In this document: positions 1 through 7,193 of the stretch, one piece after another | Layout of the letters: the number at the start of each line of letters is the position of its first letter | How positions within the stretch are numbered: position 1 is the first letter of the stretch | Assembly: GCA_014193315.1 (NCBI GenBank) | Contig: BJHS01000015.1 | Location: 1-45,067 of the forward strand | Source: Verrucomicrobiota bacterium | Lineage (GTDB): Bacteria; Verrucomicrobiota; Verrucomicrobiia; Opitutales; UBA953 | Reading direction: 5' to 3' | Length of the DNA: 45,067 bases | Program-made: the position numbers and the translations under genes | Notes under the pieces: model-generated | Told to the model about the DNA's origin: nothing | What the model saw: only the letters and a program-made list of their open reading frames with translations | Database searches by the model: none

Positions 1-861
1 CCGGACTACCCGGGGCTGTTCGCACGGGCGGTCGAAATGCTCGGGGCGCTCGGGGTCTTCCACTCGCTCGATGTCTACCGACTCTTCCTGGATGCGGAGC
101 AGCGCGAGCGCGGTCTGAAGCGTGCGGCCGACGCCCATTGCCAGCCGTTCATCCGCCGGATCACCGAACGCCCAGGCGAACTGCAGGCCGAACTTACCGA
201 CGGGCAGGGTGGGGCTTTGATGAAAGGCGCGTGGGTCGACTTGCCGAAATTGCTCGCCGAGAGCCGTGCGGGATTGGTGGCCGACGGTTCGCTGATCGAG
301 GCTAGTTTCGACCCGGCCGAACTGCAGGTCACACCCGAGGGGGTGGCCTGGCGTCAGGTCCGGGCCCGGGGGGTGGTTTACTGCGACGGGTATAAATCCT
401 CCCAGCGCGGCCCCTTCGCGTACCTGCCTTGGCAGCCCGCCAAGGGCGAGGCCTTGGATTTGACCTCAGACGCCCCGCAGAGCCCTTTTGTCCTTAATCG
501 GGAGGGATGGGCGCTTCCCTTGGGTCAAGGGCGCTGGCGGGCCGGCACGAACTGGGAATGGGTTGGTCTGGACGAGACCCCGACCACGCCCCAGCGGGAC
601 AAGCTCGTCGCGCGATTTCGGGGGTACTTCCAGCGACCTGTTTCCGTGGAAGTCACCGGCCACCTCGCTGGCGTCCGGCCCTGCACCGCGGACAATCGGC
701 CTTTCCTCGGGACGCATCCGGAAGAGCCGCGGTTCCATGTCTTCAACGGCCTCGGCCCTCGCGGCACCGTCTGGGCGCCGACCTTGGCGGAGGAGATGGC
801 CGATTATCTCGCCACAGGAAAACCGCTCCGCCCCGACTGCGACCTGCGGCGTTTCGCCTAA
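1..861 (+). CDS. FAD-dependent oxidoreductase (DAO family), 3' part
   Basis: The frame is open from the first base, so the gene starts outside the window; the first in-frame ATG (37) is probably internal. The visible part matches the substrate and C-terminal FAD-binding regions of D-amino-acid-oxidase/glycine-oxidase-like flavoproteins. The best motif is near the end, where a G-V-R-P-C-T-A-D-N-R-P stretch is followed by F-N-G-L-G-P-R-G-T, the segment that closes over the FAD in this family. The N-terminal GxGxxG dinucleotide-binding motif must lie upstream. The substrate cannot be told; amine or amino-acid oxidation is the family role. It converges on the sulfatase gene, with only 15 bases between the two stop codons and no clear terminator. 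Confidence 0.8.
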   Translation, partial: PDYPGLFARAVEMLGALGVFHSLDVYRLFLDAEQRERGLKRAADAHCQPFIRRITERPGELQAELTDGQGGALMKGAWVDLPKLLAESRAGLVADGSLIEASFDPAELQVTPEGVAWRQVRARGVVYCDGYKSSQRGPFAYLPWQPAKGEALDLTSDAPQSPFVLNREGWALPLGQGRWRAGTNWEWVGLDETPTTPQRDKLVARFRGYFQRPVSVEVTGHLAGVRPCTADNRPFLGTHPEEPRFHVFNGLGPRGTVWAPTLAEEMADYLATGKPLRPDCDLRRFA

Positions 862-876
862 GGGCTTCGGTCCACC

Positions 877-2259
877 TTATTTCGCTTTCCTGCCGCCTTT
901 GCCACCGCCGCGAGGCTCGCGGGCGTTGGGGTCGTAGGCAGGGTTAGGTTGGTCAGCGAGGAAGGCCCCCGTGGACTTTTGCCACGCAAGCAACTGCTTC
1001 TTGAGTGCCTCCACGCGGGCGGGTTCCTGTTGGGCGAGGTCCTTGCTTTCGTCCGGGTCCTTGCGCACGTCGTAGAGTTCGAAGGTCGGCCCCGCGAACT
1101 TTTCGATGAGCTTATAGTCGCCGGAGCGGAGGAGGCTCATCGGTTCGCCTTTGCCGATGTAGCAAGGGAAGTGCCAGTAAATGGCCGTGCGATCGAGGGA
1201 GGCCCCGGTGCGCAGTTGCTTCATGAGACTGAGCCCATCGGTGGGCTGTTCCTTGGGCAAGGGGGCGCCGACGGCCTCGAGGATTGTCGGCATGAAGTCG
1301 ATGCTGGCGACGGGTTCTTGGAACGTCTTGCCGGCCGGGATGACGCCGGGCCAACTGACGGCACCGGGTACGCGCAGGCCGCCTTCGTAGAGCAAGCCTT
1401 TGCTGCCACGCAGCGAGCCGACGACATAGGGCAGGCCTCCGTTGTCGGACGTAAAAATCACCAACGTGTCCTTGGTCAGGCCCAGGCTCTCGAGCTTGGT
1501 CATGATGCGGCCGATGCTTACGTCGACCGCTTCGACGGTCGCCGCGTATTCGGGGGTGATGCCTTTGTCCGCCCCGGTGGGCGTCTTCGCCTTGTACTTG
1601 GCGAGTAGCGCGGGTTTTGGGTCGAACGGTTCGTGCACGGAGTGTTCGGCGTAGTAGAGGAAGAAAGGCTTTTCGCGGTGCTTATCCACCCAGGCCAGCG
1701 CCTCGTCGCAAAGGACGTCGGAGAGGTAGCGCCCCTTGCCGTCCATATAGGCGTCCTTGGCGAAGCCCACATCGTCGGGTCGCACGTAGACATCGAAGCC
1801 ACGGCCGGTCGGGCTGCCAGCCGAACCATTGCGGCCGCGCCCGAGGTTCCACATGCCGATTAGGGCCGTGGCGTACCCTTGGCCGCGCAGCACGTCAGCG
1901 ACTGTCTTGGTGTTGGCGGGGAGCTCATCGTGGCCGCGGGTCGAAACCACCTTCATGTGGGGTTGCCCAGGCGCGTAGCGCTCGTCGACCACCGTGTAGA
2001 CGCCGTGGCGCGACGGGTATTGACCGGTCAGCAGGCAGGCCCGAGTCGGGGCGCAATTCGGGGCACTGGCGTAACACTGGGAGAAGACCGCGCCGGAGCG
2101 GGCGAGTTTGTCGAGGTTCGGCGTGTCGATGTACCGGTTGCCGGTGAAGCCTGGGTCGCGCCAGCCCATGTCATCGATCAGGATGAGGACGACGTTGGGT
2201 GGGCGCGCTTCGGTGAGGGTGGCCGCACCCATTAGCAGTAGCGTCAGGAGGCGACGCAT
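877..2259 (-). CDS. Secreted sulfatase with altered GKWHLG motif
   Basis: A 460-residue member of the formylglycine-dependent sulfatase family (alkaline phosphatase superfamily). Residues 1-18 look like a signal peptide. Metal ligands D29-D30 sit in IDDMGW. The formylglycine site is C69-A-P-T-R73, a C-x-P-T-R variant. The S-D-N-G-G metal motif and the later G-S-K-G lysine are present. The usual GKWHLG motif, whose Lys and His contact the sulfate in characterised sulfatases, reads G135-M-W-N-L-G140, so both residues are replaced. The end is a Gly/Lys/Arg-rich tail (GGGKGGRKAK). The gene starts 2 bases after the phosphoesterase stop and is probably cotranscribed with it. It may have altered chemistry or be catalytically weak. 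Confidence 0.88.
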   Translation of the reverse strand: MRRLLTLLLMGAATLTEARPPNVVLILIDDMGWRDPGFTGNRYIDTPNLDKLARSGAVFSQCYASAPNCAPTRACLLTGQYPSRHGVYTVVDERYAPGQPHMKVVSTRGHDELPANTKTVADVLRGQGYATALIGMWNLGRGRNGSAGSPTGRGFDVYVRPDDVGFAKDAYMDGKGRYLSDVLCDEALAWVDKHREKPFFLYYAEHSVHEPFDPKPALLAKYKAKTPTGADKGITPEYAATVEAVDVSIGRIMTKLESLGLTKDTLVIFTSDNGGLPYVVGSLRGSKGLLYEGGLRVPGAVSWPGVIPAGKTFQEPVASIDFMPTILEAVGAPLPKEQPTDGLSLMKQLRTGASLDRTAIYWHFPCYIGKGEPMSLLRSGDYKLIEKFAGPTFELYDVRKDPDESKDLAQQEPARVEALKKQLLAWQKSTGAFLADQPNPAYDPNAREPRGGGKGGRKAK

Positions 2260-2261
2260 GG

Positions 2262-3887
2262 TCAGGCGGAACGGGGCTTTACCTCGTAGGTGTGCGCGAC
2301 CATGCCGTGCCGTGCGTCTTTGGTCTCGTCCTTGGGTAAGAAGCAGCGGACGTAATCAACCTTCGTCTGTTGCGGCGCGACGCTGACACGCAGGTAGCCG
2401 GAACTTGGGAGTTTCTTGCCGGACTGGTAGCGGTCCTCGTTGTAGGCGATATAGCCGTGGTCGGAAGGCATCGGCACCTCTTGGTAAATCACCCCGTCCT
2501 TTTCCTGCTGGCAGTACAGGTGGTCGTGGCCTTGGAAGAAGACGTTGACCTTGTGCTTCACCATGAGCTGGTGGATGGGTAGATCCCAGCCGGGGCGTTT
2601 TTCTTTGAAGGTACCCTCGCCGCGCTTCCCTTGTCCGCCCCATTCGTAGAGGTCGGCCTCGTCCACGCCGCCGCGCCCGGAGCCGAGTACGTGGTGGGCG
2701 AAGACGAACTTGTACTTCGCCTTGCTCGTCTCGAGCGTCCGTTTGAACCATTGGTATTGGGCGTCACCGATCGTGATGCCCCACCAGTCGCGGTTTTTCT
2801 TTTCGTCACCTTTCGAGGCCTTGGCCTTCTCGCCGAAGCCGCTATCGACGAGCGTAGGCGAATGCCAGTAGTTATCGAGGATGACGAAGAGCGCGTCCCC
2901 CCAGGTCCAGGCGCAGTAGGTCTTGAGCGGGCCGACGTCTTTGAGCGTCTCGTCGCAGCCCGTGTAGAAGCCATCCGGGCCGACGGTCGGGAAAAGACGG
3001 TTGCGGGCTTTCTGCACGCCGACGGCGACGTCGCGACGTTCGTCGGTTTGCTGATAGTTGAAAAGCGAGCCCTGCTCATGGTTGCCGTTCATCAGGAACA
3101 CGCCGGCTTGTTGGCCGATCAGCCCCAGGAAGGGGCGCTGGAGTAGGTAGGGTTGGGCGAGGGCCGCCGGCGAGACCGTCCGGACCTTGTCGACGCTGAA
3201 GTCGTCGCCGATGCAGATATGGAAGTCGGGGCGCTCCGCCGCGGCCGCCTGCAGCGTGCGGGCGTAGAGGTCAGGATGGCTGCTCTGCGGGCGTTCCGGG
3301 TGGGAGTCGCCTTGAATTGTGAAGATGAAGGACGAGCCTGGCGCGCGCTGCGTGGCAAAGCGGCACTCCGGTCGGGCGGTGAACGCTCCCCCGCTGGCCT
3401 TTAGAAATCGGGATTGGAGCCGGTAGAAGTATTCCGTATTAGCGGTCAGCTTGTCAACGACGACCTCAACCGGTTCGCCCTTGGGCAAGGTGAGCGGACC
3501 GATCTTGCGGGCGTACTTGCCAGGTGTCGTGCCGAGTTCGATGACGGCCTCCATGGCTTCCGCGGCCAGCAGGCTGAGCGTCACGGTCTTGTCCGAGGCG
3601 CGGCCGAGCACGACCGAGAGCCGGGAGAATTCCGCGAGGGCTTCCGGTAGCACGTATTCGCCTTGGAAGGACGGTCCGCGAGCGCGGCTTTGGTCGTCGC
3701 CGGCACCGCTCTTGCCCTTGCCGCCTTTGCCTTTCTTCTCGGCCTCGGCTGCACTGACCATCGTCCAGCCGCAGGTTAGGGCCAGTAGCCCGAGGAAGTG
3801 GCGCCGGTCGACGGGCTGGAGCTGCGTGGCCTTTAGGTAGAAAGGGTTGGGCTTGGCAGACAGTTCGGACAAATGCTCGGGGTTCAT
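2262..3887 (-). CDS. Tat-exported metallophosphoesterase with purple-acid-phosphatase-like layout
   Basis: A 541-residue calcineurin-like phosphoesterase. Residues 27-46 hold a twin-arginine type signal (D-R-R-H-F-L-G then a hydrophobic run), which points to folded export. A Lys/Gly-rich low-complexity stretch follows (about 49-60). A beta-rich N-terminal domain (about 70-190) resembles the fibronectin-like domain of purple acid phosphatases. The metal-binding motifs then appear in order: G-D-S-H, G-D-D, G-N-H-E, A-H-H and G-H-D-H. It probably removes phosphate from an organic ester outside the cytoplasm; the substrate is unknown. It lies between two sulfatase genes, suggesting a joint role in stripping sulfate and phosphate groups. 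The 73-base gap upstream contains a small dyad. Confidence 0.85.
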   Translation of the reverse strand: MNPEHLSELSAKPNPFYLKATQLQPVDRRHFLGLLALTCGWTMVSAAEAEKKGKGGKGKSGAGDDQSRARGPSFQGEYVLPEALAEFSRLSVVLGRASDKTVTLSLLAAEAMEAVIELGTTPGKYARKIGPLTLPKGEPVEVVVDKLTANTEYFYRLQSRFLKASGGAFTARPECRFATQRAPGSSFIFTIQGDSHPERPQSSHPDLYARTLQAAAAERPDFHICIGDDFSVDKVRTVSPAALAQPYLLQRPFLGLIGQQAGVFLMNGNHEQGSLFNYQQTDERRDVAVGVQKARNRLFPTVGPDGFYTGCDETLKDVGPLKTYCAWTWGDALFVILDNYWHSPTLVDSGFGEKAKASKGDEKKNRDWWGITIGDAQYQWFKRTLETSKAKYKFVFAHHVLGSGRGGVDEADLYEWGGQGKRGEGTFKEKRPGWDLPIHQLMVKHKVNVFFQGHDHLYCQQEKDGVIYQEVPMPSDHGYIAYNEDRYQSGKKLPSSGYLRVSVAPQQTKVDYVRCFLPKDETKDARHGMVAHTYEVKPRSA

Positions 3888-3916
3888 GGATTGCGAACAA
3901 GGATACCAAACCCTAC

Positions 3917-3933
3917 CTTAAGCGTATGTTAAG
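3917..3933. promoter_or_regulatory. Small dyad upstream of the phosphoesterase gene
   Basis: Perfect inverted repeat CTTAA / TTAAG with a 7-base spacer, inside the 73-base gap between the sulfatase stop (3961) and the phosphoesterase start (3887). It is AT-rich against a GC-rich background, so it could be an operator or part of a promoter. No convincing -35/-10 pair was found around it. Confidence 0.25.
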
Positions 3934-3960
3934 ACAGGTGTGGCGTCGCCCGGCAGAGGG

Positions 3961-5520
3961 TTACTTCGCCTTGGCTTTCTTGCCCGCGGCTTCAGGGTAG
4001 GGCTTTACTTGCGCGCGGATGGCCCAAGTCTCCCACAGAGCGGCGAGTTCCTTGACCTTATCGGGCTGAGCTTCGGCGAGGTTCAGCATTTCCGTACGGT
4101 CTTTGCGGATATCGTAGAGTTCCCAAGCACCGTTGCGACCGACGCGCACGAGCTTGAGGTCGCCGACGCGTACGGCGGCATTACCTTCGTGTTCCCAATA
4201 CAGGGCTTCGCGTTGGATGGGTTGATTGGCAAAGGCGGGCAGGAGGCTGCGGCCTTCCGGCGGCTGTACGGCCACACCGTTGCGTTCCTTGAGCGCGGTT
4301 GCACCAGCGGCATCCAAGCAGGTCGGCAGGATATCAATGAGGTGGCCAGGTTGCGTGCGGAGTTCGTTGCGGGCCTTGATGCCGCTGGGCCAGTGAGCGA
4401 TGAGCGGGGTGGCGATACCGCCTTCGTGGTTGTAGTGCTTATAGCGGCGGAAGGGGGTGTTCTGGAGGAAGGCCCAGCTTTCGCCGCAAAACCAATCGGA
4501 GTTGGCCTTAGTGGGGTCGCCCTCGGTCCGGCCAGCGATACCAGCCTCCGCGTTGCCGCCATTATCGCTGAGGAAGAGGATCAGTGTGTTATCGAGTTCG
4601 CCGCGCTCCTTGAGTCCGGCCACGAGGTCACCAATGGCTTTGTCCATGAGTGTAATCGTGGCGGCGTAGACCGACATAATGTGATCGAAGCGGGCTTTTT
4701 CTTCGTCGGTATAGGTGGTCCAAGCTTTGATGGCGTCTGGGCGGGGCGAAAGTTTCCAGCTCGGATCGAGTAAGCCCAGTTCGAGTTGGCGGGCGTAGCG
4801 TTGGTTGCGTAACTCGCCCCAGCCGGCGAGGTACTTGCCGCGGAACTTCGCGATTTCTTCGGCCGGCGCTTGGAGCGGGAAGTGCGGGGCATTGTGCGCC
4901 AAGTAGAGGAAGAAGGGCTTCTTGGCCGCACGGGCTTCATCGATGAACTTCAGGCCGTAGGTGGTCCAGAGATCCGTCGAGTACCACTGCTTGGGCAGGC
5001 GTGCGTCGTCATTGGCGATGGCTTCACCGTTCAGGAAGAGTTTCGCCCGATTCGCGCCGGGTTGGTAGAAGCCACCCGCGGCGGCATTGAGGCTGCGGTC
5101 GAAGCCGCGATTGCTCGGGGTCACGCCTTGCTCTTGGCCCACGTGCCATTTTCCCGTCATGGCGGTGAAGTAACCGGCGGGCTTGAGTGCTTCCGCGATG
5201 GTGGCGCAACGTTCGTTCAGGTGGCCTTGGTAGCCAGGGGCGTTGCGGTTCTCCATCATGTGACCGACGCCGGTCTGGTGGGAATACAGGCCCGTCAGCA
5301 GCGAGGCGCGGGTCGGACAGCAGCGTCCCGTATTGTAGAACTGCGTGAAGCGCAGGCCGTTGGCGGCGAGCTTATCGAGGTTCGGGGTGGGGATTTCGGA
5401 GCCGTAGCAACCGATGTCGGCCCAGCCCATGTCATCGACGAGGATGACGACGATGTTCGGTTGAGCGGCGGGCGCAGTCAGGTTCACCAACAAGGCGAGA
5501 AGCAGGAGGAGGCGGGGCAT
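3961..5520 (-). CDS. Secreted arylsulfatase-type sulfatase
   Basis: A 519-residue sulfatase with an N-terminal signal peptide (about 1-19). Metal ligands are in V-D-D-M-G-W (D29-D30). The formylglycine motif is C67-C-P-T-R71, the GKWHVG motif is intact, and A-H-N-A-P-H and S-D-N-G-G are present, so all the usual catalytic positions can be seen. The family hydrolyses sulfate esters on carbohydrates or aryl compounds; the true substrate cannot be read from the sequence. It ends in a Lys/Ala tail (AAGKKAKAK) like those on the neighbouring sulfatases. It starts 23 bases after the stop of the sialidase-like gene. Activity would need a formylglycine-generating or anaerobic maturase enzyme, which is not in this window. 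Confidence 0.92.
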   Translation of the reverse strand: MPRLLLLLALLVNLTAPAAQPNIVVILVDDMGWADIGCYGSEIPTPNLDKLAANGLRFTQFYNTGRCCPTRASLLTGLYSHQTGVGHMMENRNAPGYQGHLNERCATIAEALKPAGYFTAMTGKWHVGQEQGVTPSNRGFDRSLNAAAGGFYQPGANRAKLFLNGEAIANDDARLPKQWYSTDLWTTYGLKFIDEARAAKKPFFLYLAHNAPHFPLQAPAEEIAKFRGKYLAGWGELRNQRYARQLELGLLDPSWKLSPRPDAIKAWTTYTDEEKARFDHIMSVYAATITLMDKAIGDLVAGLKERGELDNTLILFLSDNGGNAEAGIAGRTEGDPTKANSDWFCGESWAFLQNTPFRRYKHYNHEGGIATPLIAHWPSGIKARNELRTQPGHLIDILPTCLDAAGATALKERNGVAVQPPEGRSLLPAFANQPIQREALYWEHEGNAAVRVGDLKLVRVGRNGAWELYDIRKDRTEMLNLAEAQPDKVKELAALWETWAIRAQVKPYPEAAGKKAKAK

Positions 5521-5543
5521 GGTGGTGTCGTGAAAGGGGGTGT

Positions 5544-6614
5544 TCAGCGCAAGAGTTCGCAGAGGATCGTCTTGCGACCATGGGCGGTACCTTCGAAGGC
5601 GACGACGGCCTGTGGGCCGCGACTCGCGACGCTGGCGTATTGTCCGCCGGGAGCGAAGGCTTGAGGCGGCGTGGATCCCCGTTGCAGCATCAAGGTCCCT
5701 TGGGATTCCCAGAAAATCAGCGGGGTCGACCCGAGGAAGGTCGCCACGGGTTGAGCGGCCCCATCGGCGACCTTGCGCTCCTGCGCGGCATTGTCGCTCG
5801 CGAAGACCGTTCGGACCCGCTTCCAGACCGGTAGCCAGCCGCCGGCGGGGTCATAGGCCAGGGAGCCGCCGTCCATCGGGCAGCCGTTCAGCATCCAGGT
5901 GCCTTGGCCGAGCTTGCGGGCGGGGCTGAAATGCAGGCCGTCGGTGGTCTCCGTGGCATAAAGGTCACGCGCACCTTGCACGAGGTTGCGCCAGAGGATG
6001 CCGATGCGGCCATCGGGGGCGAACGCGACGCTAGGCGCGCAGCATTGGCAGATCGGCCCGTCCGGGGCGGCGTAGACCAAGCGGTCTTCAGACCAGGCCC
6101 GGCCGCCGTCGAGGGAGAATTTCGCCCAGAGGCTCATCTTGCCCGTGCGCAGGTCGAGCCAGGTGACCGCGACTTTGCCGCGGCCGTCGCCGGCCAGCGC
6201 TTGGAGGCCCTCCCGGGCGGAGAGCGGAACGCTATTCAGGGCCGGCTGTTCCTGCCAGCGCCGACCATCGGGTGAAGTCCAGGCATGGAGGTTGCCGTCG
6301 GCGTGGGAGAGCGCCGTGATCAGGATGGTGTCCTTGCTCGCGGTGATGCGCGGTCCGCGGCGCATGCCGAGGGCGAGTTTCTCCAGCCGGCCGACCTGGA
6401 TCGGCGGGGAGAACGTCGTGCCATCCGCCGAGGCGGTGTAGAAAATGGCCTGGCCTTGGCCGAAGGTCAGATGGATCCGGCCGTCGTCCCCCATGGTCAC
6501 CTGCGGCTGGACGGCACCGGTGATGTCCAGCGGTACCACGTCGACCGCGGCGGCTTCCAAGGCGCACCAGCCCAGCAAGCAGCTGGCAAGGAGCCCTTGG
6601 AAGGTCGGGCTCAT
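5544..6614 (-). CDS. Secreted sialidase-like (BNR/Asp-box) beta-propeller protein
   Basis: The ATG at 6614 gives a 356-residue protein with a hydrophobic signal sequence (first about 22 residues). Longer in-frame starts would run into aroQ, so this start is preferred; one base separates it from the aroQ stop. Asp-box-like turns (for example S-P-D-G-R-R-W and S-L-D-G-G-R-A-W) recur through the protein, as in six-bladed sialidase folds. A cysteine cluster (I-C-Q-C-C-A-P-S) lies in the middle. I do not see a full set of sialidase catalytic residues, so glycosidase activity is uncertain; it could bind or cleave glycans. Its position before two sulfatases and a phosphoesterase suggests a role in polysaccharide breakdown. 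Confidence 0.75.
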   Translation of the reverse strand: MSPTFQGLLASCLLGWCALEAAAVDVVPLDITGAVQPQVTMGDDGRIHLTFGQGQAIFYTASADGTTFSPPIQVGRLEKLALGMRRGPRITASKDTILITALSHADGNLHAWTSPDGRRWQEQPALNSVPLSAREGLQALAGDGRGKVAVTWLDLRTGKMSLWAKFSLDGGRAWSEDRLVYAAPDGPICQCCAPSVAFAPDGRIGILWRNLVQGARDLYATETTDGLHFSPARKLGQGTWMLNGCPMDGGSLAYDPAGGWLPVWKRVRTVFASDNAAQERKVADGAAQPVATFLGSTPLIFWESQGTLMLQRGSTPPQAFAPGGQYASVASRGPQAVVAFEGTAHGRKTILCELLR

Positions 6615-6615
6615 C

Positions 6616-7104
6616 TCACTTGCGGGTTTGCCTCGTTTTTTTCTTCTTCGCGGGCTTGGCCTTGGCGGCCGGCTGGTGCTGCGCGACAAGGTAGTCGACC
6701 GCGAGGAGGTAGCCCGGGAAGCCGAGGCCGGTGATGACGCCTTCGCACGCGGAGGCGGTCACGGACTTGTGGCGGAATTCCTCGCGCTTGTAGATGTTCG
6801 AGATGTGCACCTCGACGACCTTCATGCCGGAGCCGGCGAGGCAATCGCGCAGGGCCACGCTGACGTGGGTATGGCCCCCCGGGTTGATGACGAGGAACTT
6901 AACCCCTTCGTCGGCCCACTTGGCGATGGTGTCGATCAGTTTGCCTTCGTGGTTGGACTGGAAGAAACGGGTCTTCACGCCTGCCTTCTTGGCGTGCGCG
7001 GTAATCGTCGACTCGAGGTCGGCGAGGGTGGCGTGGCCGTAGACCTCGGGCTCGCGCTTGCCGAGTCGGTCGAGGTTGGGGCCGTTGACGATGCCGATTT
7101 CCAT
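6616..7104 (-). CDS. aroQ: Type II 3-dehydroquinate dehydratase
   Basis: Dehydrates 3-dehydroquinate to 3-dehydroshikimate in the shikimate pathway, in the cytoplasm. The family signatures are all present: N-G-P-N-L-D-R-L-G near the start, the catalytic Tyr in R-E-P-E-V-Y-G, Q-S-N-H-E-G-K-L-I-D, N-P-G-G-H-T-H, the catalytic His in V-E-V-H-I-S-N, and R-E-E-F-R-H. The core is about 145 residues, the normal size for this dodecameric enzyme. The last about 20 residues add a lysine-rich tail (with K-K-K-K-T-R) that the family does not usually have. It is the first gene of a run leading into secreted hydrolases, an unexpected pairing. Confidence 0.95.
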   Translation of the reverse strand: MEIGIVNGPNLDRLGKREPEVYGHATLADLESTITAHAKKAGVKTRFFQSNHEGKLIDTIAKWADEGVKFLVINPGGHTHVSVALRDCLAGSGMKVVEVHISNIYKREEFRHKSVTASACEGVITGLGFPGYLLAVDYLVAQHQPAAKAKPAKKKKTRQTRK

Positions 7105-7110
7105 GCCTCA

Positions 7111-7139
7111 GTCCTAGGGCGGGCGGGGTAGGCGGGCAA
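7111..7139 (-). promoter_or_regulatory. Candidate promoter of aroQ, leaderless spacing
   Basis: Read on the - strand: TTGCCC (7139-7134), a 17-base spacer, TAGGAC (7116-7111), then six bases before the ATG at 7104. Transcription would be expected to start at or next to the A of the start codon. The -10 box is a weak match; the main support is the identical spacing seen in front of the DUF4870 gene. Confidence 0.4.
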
Positions 7140-7144
7140 GGAAA

Positions 7145-7172
7145 AGGGGCGGCCCCTCGCGGGACCGCCCCT
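7145..7172 (-). terminator. Rho-independent terminator of aconitase
   Basis: A 12-pair stem with a four-base loop lies 22 bases past the aconitase stop. On the - strand RNA the loop is GCGA (a GNRA tetraloop), and one position pairs as U-G. On the + strand the same position would be a C-A mismatch. The stem is followed by UUUUCC on the - strand. This fits termination of acnA transcripts. Confidence 0.85.
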
Positions 7173-7193
7173 GGTCGCGTCGCGCCGGGGCGC

